Source of the DNA: JANWHV01 sp035534995
GTDB taxonomy: Bacteria > Chloroflexota > UBA5177 > JANWHV01
NCBI GenBank assembly: GCA_035534995.1
Contig: DATLQX010000074.1
Coordinates: 1-8,627 of the forward strand
Reading direction: 5' to 3'
Length of the DNA stretch: 8,627 nucleotides
This document shows positions 5,334-8,627 of this stretch, in pieces. Made by a program: the position numbers and the translations under genes. The notes beneath the pieces are model-generated. The model worked only from the letters and a program-made list of their open reading frames with translations. It was not told the DNA's origin and did not search any database. How positions within the stretch are numbered: position 1 is the stretch's first letter; each line of letters starts with the position of its first letter.

Positions 5334-6875
5334 ATGGAATCGAGTGGACCGGTGCCCTATATCCTCGAAACCGAAGGGCTCGGCAAGCAATTCGCCGGTG
5401 TACAGGCGCTCCGGCAGGTGGCGTTTCGGGTGCGCTCCGGCCAGATTCACGCTCTGGTGGGGCAGAATGGGGCCGGCAAGTCAACCCTGGTCAAGATCCT
5501 CAACGGCGTGTACGCGGCCGGATCCTACGAAGGGATCGTACGGCTCAACCTTACCGTGGCGCGCTTCGCGTCGCCCGCCGATGCCCGCGCGCGGGGCATC
5601 GGCTACGTGCCGCAAGAACTCCAGGTTCTGGAGAATCTCAGCATTGCCGAGAACATCTACGTGGGGCAGACCGGACTGGAGCATAAGCCACTCGTGCGCT
5701 TCGCCGAACTCAACGAACGCGCTGGCGGCCTCCTCAACCGGCTCGGGGTCAGCCTGAGTGGTCGCGCGCCACTGGCGTCTCTGAGCGCGGCCCAGAAACA
5801 GTTGGTGATGATCGCTCGTGCCCTCGCCACCTCGCCCTCGGTCCTGATGCTGGACGAGCCAACCGCATCGCTTTCGGTGCACGAAGTCGATCGGTTGTTC
5901 CTCATTCTGGAACGACTGCGGGCCGAGGGAGTGACGATGATTTTGATTACCCATCGCATCCCCGAGGTGCTCGCATTGGCGGATTGGGCCACGGTATTGC
6001 GGGACGGACAGATCGTGGCGGAGATCCCGCGGGCCGAATTCCATGAGGACGCGATCGTCTCCGCGATGGTAGGGCGGCGCCTCGACTTGCTCTTCCCTTC
6101 TCACGATCCTCTGGCGAGCGCCGATGAGCTCCTCCGGGTGGAGCATCTTCGTATTCCCCGGCCGGGCGGGGCCGCCGATATCATTTCCGATGTGAACCTG
6201 ACGGTGCGGCGCGGGGAAATAGTGGGCCTGGCCGGCTTGGTCGGCGCGGGGCGGACTGAGGTGCTGAGCGCGATCTATGGCCGCCTTGCCCATCAGGGGC
6301 GGATTGTGATCGACGGTCAGGAGGTTGTGATTCGGCGCCCGGCGGATGCCATTAAGGCGGGGATCGCCATGCTCACCGAGGATCGCAAGAATGCGGGCCT
6401 CCTGTTCAACTTGCCGCTCGGCCAGAACATTACCCTAGGCAACCTTCGCCTGTTCGCGCGCTACGGCCTCCTCGACCGTGATCGCGAGGATCAAGCAGCC
6501 CGGACCAGTATAAAGGCGTTGGACGTCAAAGCCCCGTCGATCTGGGCCGACGTCGCGCATCTCAGCGGCGGGAACCAGCAAAAGGCGCTGCTGGCCCGAG
6601 TGCTGGTTAAAACACCAAAGATCCTGTTGTTGGATGAGCCGACCAAGGGCGTGGACGTGGGGACCAAGCGAGAGATTTATCGCCTCATCCTGGAGCTCGC
6701 CGACCGCGGCATCGGCTTGATTGTGGTGTCGTCCGAATTACCCGAACTATTGGGCCTGTGCGACCGTTGCCTCGTCCTGAGCAATGGGCGCATCGTGGAC
6801 GAGTTTCCTAGGGCCGAGGGAAGCGAGGAACGGATCCTGCAGGCCACCGCGCGCACCCCTTCGCCGGTGGGGTAG
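5334..6875 (+). CDS. Sugar ABC transporter ATP-binding protein, RbsA/XylG-type with two nucleotide-binding domains
   Basis: A cytoplasmic ATPase that powers the importer, 513 residues, close to E. coli RbsA (501). Domain 1: Walker A GQNGAGKST (43-51), Q-loop in YVPQE (Gln94), signature LSAAQ (150-154, the relaxed form usual in this family), Walker B VLMLDEPTAS (170-179, Glu175 catalytic) and switch His207. Domain 2: a degenerate Walker A, GLVGAGRTE (301-309), without the Lys-Ser/Thr, as is normal for the family; signature LSGGNQQK (410-417); and Walker B ILLLDEPTKGVD (430-441). Only one site is therefore expected to be fully catalytic. ATG 5334 is preferred: GAAGGTGG lies just upstream and the next residues run into the conserved start. 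TTG 5289 or ATG 5298 would add 15 or 12 non-conserved residues. SDR2 begins 7 bp after the stop. The family is certain; the transported sugar is not. Confidence 0.94.
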   Translation: MESSGPVPYILETEGLGKQFAGVQALRQVAFRVRSGQIHALVGQNGAGKSTLVKILNGVYAAGSYEGIVRLNLTVARFASPADARARGIGYVPQELQVLENLSIAENIYVGQTGLEHKPLVRFAELNERAGGLLNRLGVSLSGRAPLASLSAAQKQLVMIARALATSPSVLMLDEPTASLSVHEVDRLFLILERLRAEGVTMILITHRIPEVLALADWATVLRDGQIVAEIPRAEFHEDAIVSAMVGRRLDLLFPSHDPLASADELLRVEHLRIPRPGGAADIISDVNLTVRRGEIVGLAGLVGAGRTEVLSAIYGRLAHQGRIVIDGQEVVIRRPADAIKAGIAMLTEDRKNAGLLFNLPLGQNITLGNLRLFARYGLLDRDREDQAARTSIKALDVKAPSIWADVAHLSGGNQQKALLARVLVKTPKILLLDEPTKGVDVGTKREIYRLILELADRGIGLIVVSSELPELLGLCDRCLVLSNGRIVDEFPRAEGSEERILQATARTPSPVG

Positions 6876-6882
6876 GCGCGTG

Positions 6883-7665
6883 ATGACCGGGAAAGCGGTG
6901 GTAGCCCCTCATCGACAGTCCGTTCTCGTGATCGGCGGAGCGGTCGGCATAGGCGCAGCTATCACGCGAGCCTTCGCGGTCGCCGGCGCCCACATTGTTT
7001 TTAGCTACTACCGTGAACCGTCAGCCTTTGATCTAGCGGATGAGCTTCGCTTGGCCGGTGTGCCATGCCTGGCACGGGAGGTCGATGCCAGGACTATCAT
7101 GGAGATCGATGCCCTGGTTGACGCGGTACTGGAGGTCCATGGCCGGATCGATGTCCTCGTCTATAACAGCGGCATCACGGACCCTCACCCCCTGGCGCGA
7201 TTGACCGAGGCACAATGGGACCAGACACTGGACATCAACGTGAAGGGGATGTTTTTCAGCGCTCAGCGGGTGGCGAAGGAGATGGCGCGCCAGGGGAGCG
7301 GCGGGAACATGGTCTTCATCAGCTCGGTACATGGCTTCAGGGCGGTTCCCGACCATCCGCATTACGCGGCGAGCAAGGGAGCGATAAATGCGCTGACCCA
7401 TTCACTGGCGGCGCAGTTGGCTCCAGGAGGTATTCGGGTCAACGCCATCGCTCCGGGAGTTATCTACACCGAGCGGGCGCGCGCCGAACGTCTCTACGAC
7501 CCGGCCGTGATTGCCGGCGCCATCCCTCTGGGGCGGGTGGGCAGACCGGAGGAGATCGCGGATATCGCCGTCTTCCTCGCCTCGGATCGCGCATCGTATA
7601 TTACCGGTCAGATCCTGGTGGCGGATGGCGGCCTTACTCTGCCTTTGCCTCTTCCCAGCCTGTAA
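6883..7665 (+). CDS. Short-chain dehydrogenase/reductase (SDR2)
   Basis: A second classical SDR of 260 residues, clearly different in sequence from SDR1. The Rossmann motif is IGGAVGIG (17-24), with Ile where the usual Thr of TGxxxGIG stands. Tyr42-Tyr43-Arg44 after the second strand (VFSYYRE) suggests NADP could be used. YNSG (94-97) replaces NNAG. Asn119, Ser148, Tyr161 and Lys165 (HYAASKGA) complete the catalytic set. RVNAIAPGVIYTE, PLGRVGRPEEIADIAVFLAS and ITGQILVADGG are textbook SDR endings. The gene starts at ATG 6883, 7 bp after the ATPase stop; a GTG at 6880 directly before it is an alternative. It is the last gene of the + strand cluster. It probably acts on an intermediate of the imported sugar, for example as a 3- or 4-dehydrogenase or a sugar 1-dehydrogenase. 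Context alone supports that. Confidence 0.9.
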   Translation: MTGKAVVAPHRQSVLVIGGAVGIGAAITRAFAVAGAHIVFSYYREPSAFDLADELRLAGVPCLAREVDARTIMEIDALVDAVLEVHGRIDVLVYNSGITDPHPLARLTEAQWDQTLDINVKGMFFSAQRVAKEMARQGSGGNMVFISSVHGFRAVPDHPHYAASKGAINALTHSLAAQLAPGGIRVNAIAPGVIYTERARAERLYDPAVIAGAIPLGRVGRPEEIADIAVFLASDRASYITGQILVADGGLTLPLPLPSL

Positions 7666-7688
7666 GGTCGGGTGCCCGCGATCAGCCG

Positions 7689-8375
7689 CTACACAAAGCC
7701 ATAGACCGCGCACGGCGCGCTGTCCACTCCCGCCACCAGCCAGGGAGCCAGGAATACGGCGCGGAGGGCGCCCAGATCCGCGTCCAACCGCATGTCCTCG
7801 ATGATCAGGAAGCGCCGCCCCGCGCCGCCCAGGAGGGCATGATGCGCCGGCATGGTCCGCTCCAGTTGGGCAATGCAAGCGATCGACGGCACGTCCATGC
7901 CAAGGGCCCGTAATCCGGGACACGTCTCGCGCAGGTAGTCCGCCGCCGCTACCGAGAGGCCGGGGCAGCGACTACTATAGCGGGCGGGATCGTAGGTTCG
8001 GACGGCGCCATAGCCGAAACGGAGCAGGAGCAGGTCGGCCCTGCCCATCACCGCGGCGTGCGGCTGAAGATCGACCGGCTCCAGCAAGCATTCATCCGGC
8101 ACCTGGACCTCCAGCACCACGGGCCGCCTGAACAGCAGCTCCTCGGGGCGGAACTCTTCGATGCGGAGGCCGTCCGCGATCACATGGGCCGGCGCGTCGG
8201 CGTGGGTGCCCGAGTGATTGGCCACCTCAAGCCGATAGACGCGAGCCCCATCGCGCTCCAGGGTCAGGAACGGCTCCAGGCGGGGAGCGGGAATGGCCGG
8301 CGGCAGAGGATCGCCGGGATGCAGGGGGTACGACAGTAGGATCGTGGGAGCAGGTTGCTCTGGGAAGCTGTTCAT
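7689..8375 (-). CDS. Cyclase family protein (kynurenine formamidase-like metal-dependent hydrolase)
   Basis: A 228-residue member of the cyclase family (Pfam Cyclase, PF04199), usually a soluble Zn- or Mn-dependent amide or ester hydrolase. The signature HSGTHADAPAH is at residues 54-64, with His54, His58 and Asp60 as metal ligands and His64 next to them. LLLLRFGYG (115-123) resembles the family's LLxTG-like strand. GMDVPSIA (159-166), the later AHHALL (177-182; His178 or His179 as catalytic base) and IIED with Glu193 complete the metal-site pattern. Length fits the family. The start is set by AAAGGAG 10 nt upstream. It is convergent with SDR2, with 23 bp between stops and no strong terminator. 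Known activities include N-formylkynurenine hydrolysis, isatin hydrolysis and polyketide cyclisation. No tryptophan genes are nearby. A lactone or amide tied to the sugar pathway is conceivable but unsupported. Confidence 0.88.
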   Translation of the reverse strand: MNSFPEQPAPTILLSYPLHPGDPLPPAIPAPRLEPFLTLERDGARVYRLEVANHSGTHADAPAHVIADGLRIEEFRPEELLFRRPVVLEVQVPDECLLEPVDLQPHAAVMGRADLLLLRFGYGAVRTYDPARYSSRCPGLSVAAADYLRETCPGLRALGMDVPSIACIAQLERTMPAHHALLGGAGRRFLIIEDMRLDADLGALRAVFLAPWLVAGVDSAPCAVYGFV

Positions 8376-8428
8376 TCGTCCAGTTCTCCTTTCTTGATAC
8401 TCCAGTTGTAGTGCTTCCTCGTTTCCAT
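8372..8428 (-). CDS. Possible 18-residue leader ORF overlapping the cyclase start
   Basis: On the - strand, ATG at 8428 opens METRKHYNWSIKKGELDE and stops at a TGA that shares ATGA with the cyclase start, the usual layout of coupled genes. The cyclase ribosome site lies inside this ORF. A very strong Shine-Dalgarno-like GGAAAGGAGG sits further upstream (8451-8460), but about 22 nt from this ATG, too far for a normal start. Only a weak GAG is close. It may be a leader peptide or chance. Confidence 0.25.
   Translation of the reverse strand: METRKHYNWSIKKGELDE
8386..8392 (-). promoter_or_regulatory. Ribosome binding site of the cyclase-family gene
   Basis: Read on the - strand this is AAAGGAG, 10 nt before the ATG at 8375. 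It is a near-perfect anti-16S match and supports that start. Confidence 0.7.
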
Positions 8429-8473
8429 GGCTCTCAGTCTAGCTTATCCACCTCCTTTCCGTGGTCCAGTTTT

Positions 8474-8627
8474 ATGGTTCCACTAGACGCCTGGGTGATC
8501 AACCAGAGCTTTGCCGGCAACGGTTTCCGCGACCCCGTGCTGGTCGAACGAGGGTTGCGCCAGCTACCCTACATTGAGGAGGTCGGTTCGCGGTTCGCGG
8601 CGCGGACCGCGCTGGTACCCTGGAAAG
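8474..8627 (+). pseudogene. arsA: C-terminal fragment of an ArsA-type (arsenical pump-driving) ATPase, truncated at its 5' side
   Basis: From ATG 8474 the frame is open to the window edge (51 full codons). It reads MVPLDAWVINQSF, DPVLVERGLRQLPYIEEV and then RFAARTALVPWK. This matches, from memory, the last part of ArsA ATPases: a WVINxSL strand, a DPLLxxRAxxELPxIxxV helix, then the RxALVPW strand. In ArsA this region follows several hundred residues with the P-loop and the signature domain, and none of that is present. All three frames just upstream (8380-8473) give unrelated sequence, and the cyclase gene occupies the opposite strand there. There is no ribosome site before the ATG. The simplest reading is a remnant whose 5' part was lost; a short functional protein starting here is the alternative. 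ArsA drives arsenite efflux with ArsB; no other ars gene is visible. Confidence 0.6.

Noticed and set aside
5348..5357. CGGTGCCCTA in the ATPase 5' end as another copy of the palindromic repeat arm
   Set aside because: It lacks one C of the arm, has no partner arm nearby, and is coding sequence; chance is sufficient.
6234..6258. Missing Walker A lysine in the second ATPase domain as a sign of a broken gene
   Set aside because: A degenerate second P-loop with Arg is normal for RbsA/XylG-type ATPases, and the frame is intact.
5481..6293. 270-codon open frame on the - strand inside the ATPase gene
   Set aside because: The + strand frame has every ABC ATPase motif; the antisense product shows no family features.
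7666..7688. CGGG/CCCG near-palindrome between the SDR2 and cyclase stops as a shared terminator
   Set aside because: A 4-bp stem with a 2-nt loop and no T-run on either strand is not a credible intrinsic terminator.

Overview
The window is GC-rich bacterial DNA with a compact catabolic locus for a sugar or sugar acid. Nearly all of it is coding, on the + strand. The codon use and a palindromic repeat with arms starting GTAGGGGC recall Chloroflexota/Thermomicrobia-type genomes. That placement is a guess from pattern memory, not shown by any marker gene here.

Layout. 2-784: the C-terminal two thirds of an enolase-superfamily (mandelate racemase/muconate lactonizing) enzyme, cut by the window edge, probably an acid-sugar dehydratase. 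789-2039: a XylR-type hybrid regulator with a LacI-like sugar-binding domain fused to an AraC-type DNA-binding domain. 2040-2184: a gap with inverted repeats, the likely control region for the transport genes. 2185-2967: a short-chain dehydrogenase (SDR1). 2970-4115, 4118-5131 and 5334-6875: permease, periplasmic-type binding protein and double ATPase of a ribose/xylose-class (CUT2) ABC importer. The gap before the ATPase carries a 78-bp palindromic repeat. 6883-7665: a second, distinct short-chain dehydrogenase (SDR2). 7689-8375, on the - strand: a cyclase-family (kynurenine formamidase-like) metal hydrolase, possibly coupled to an 18-codon upstream ORF. 8474-8627: the C-terminal end of an ArsA-type ATPase without its upstream part, probably a gene remnant, running off the window.

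How the genes may work together. The binding protein, permease and ATPase would import a sugar. One or both dehydrogenases would oxidise it to an aldonate, or oxidise a later intermediate. The enolase-superfamily enzyme would dehydrate the acid to a 2-keto-3-deoxy acid, and the hybrid regulator would sense the sugar. No sugar kinase, isomerase or aldolase is present, which fits a non-phosphorylative oxidative route whose last steps lie elsewhere. The exact sugar cannot be read from the sequence. The cyclase-family hydrolase faces the locus convergently and may be unrelated. I see no RNA gene, CRISPR array, complete insertion sequence or phage gene. I found no clearly novel system. The best second-look items are the palindromic repeat and its look-alike at the start of the regulator gene, the ArsA remnant beside a coupled mini-ORF, the permease's long C-terminal tail, and the binding protein's lack of a lipobox.
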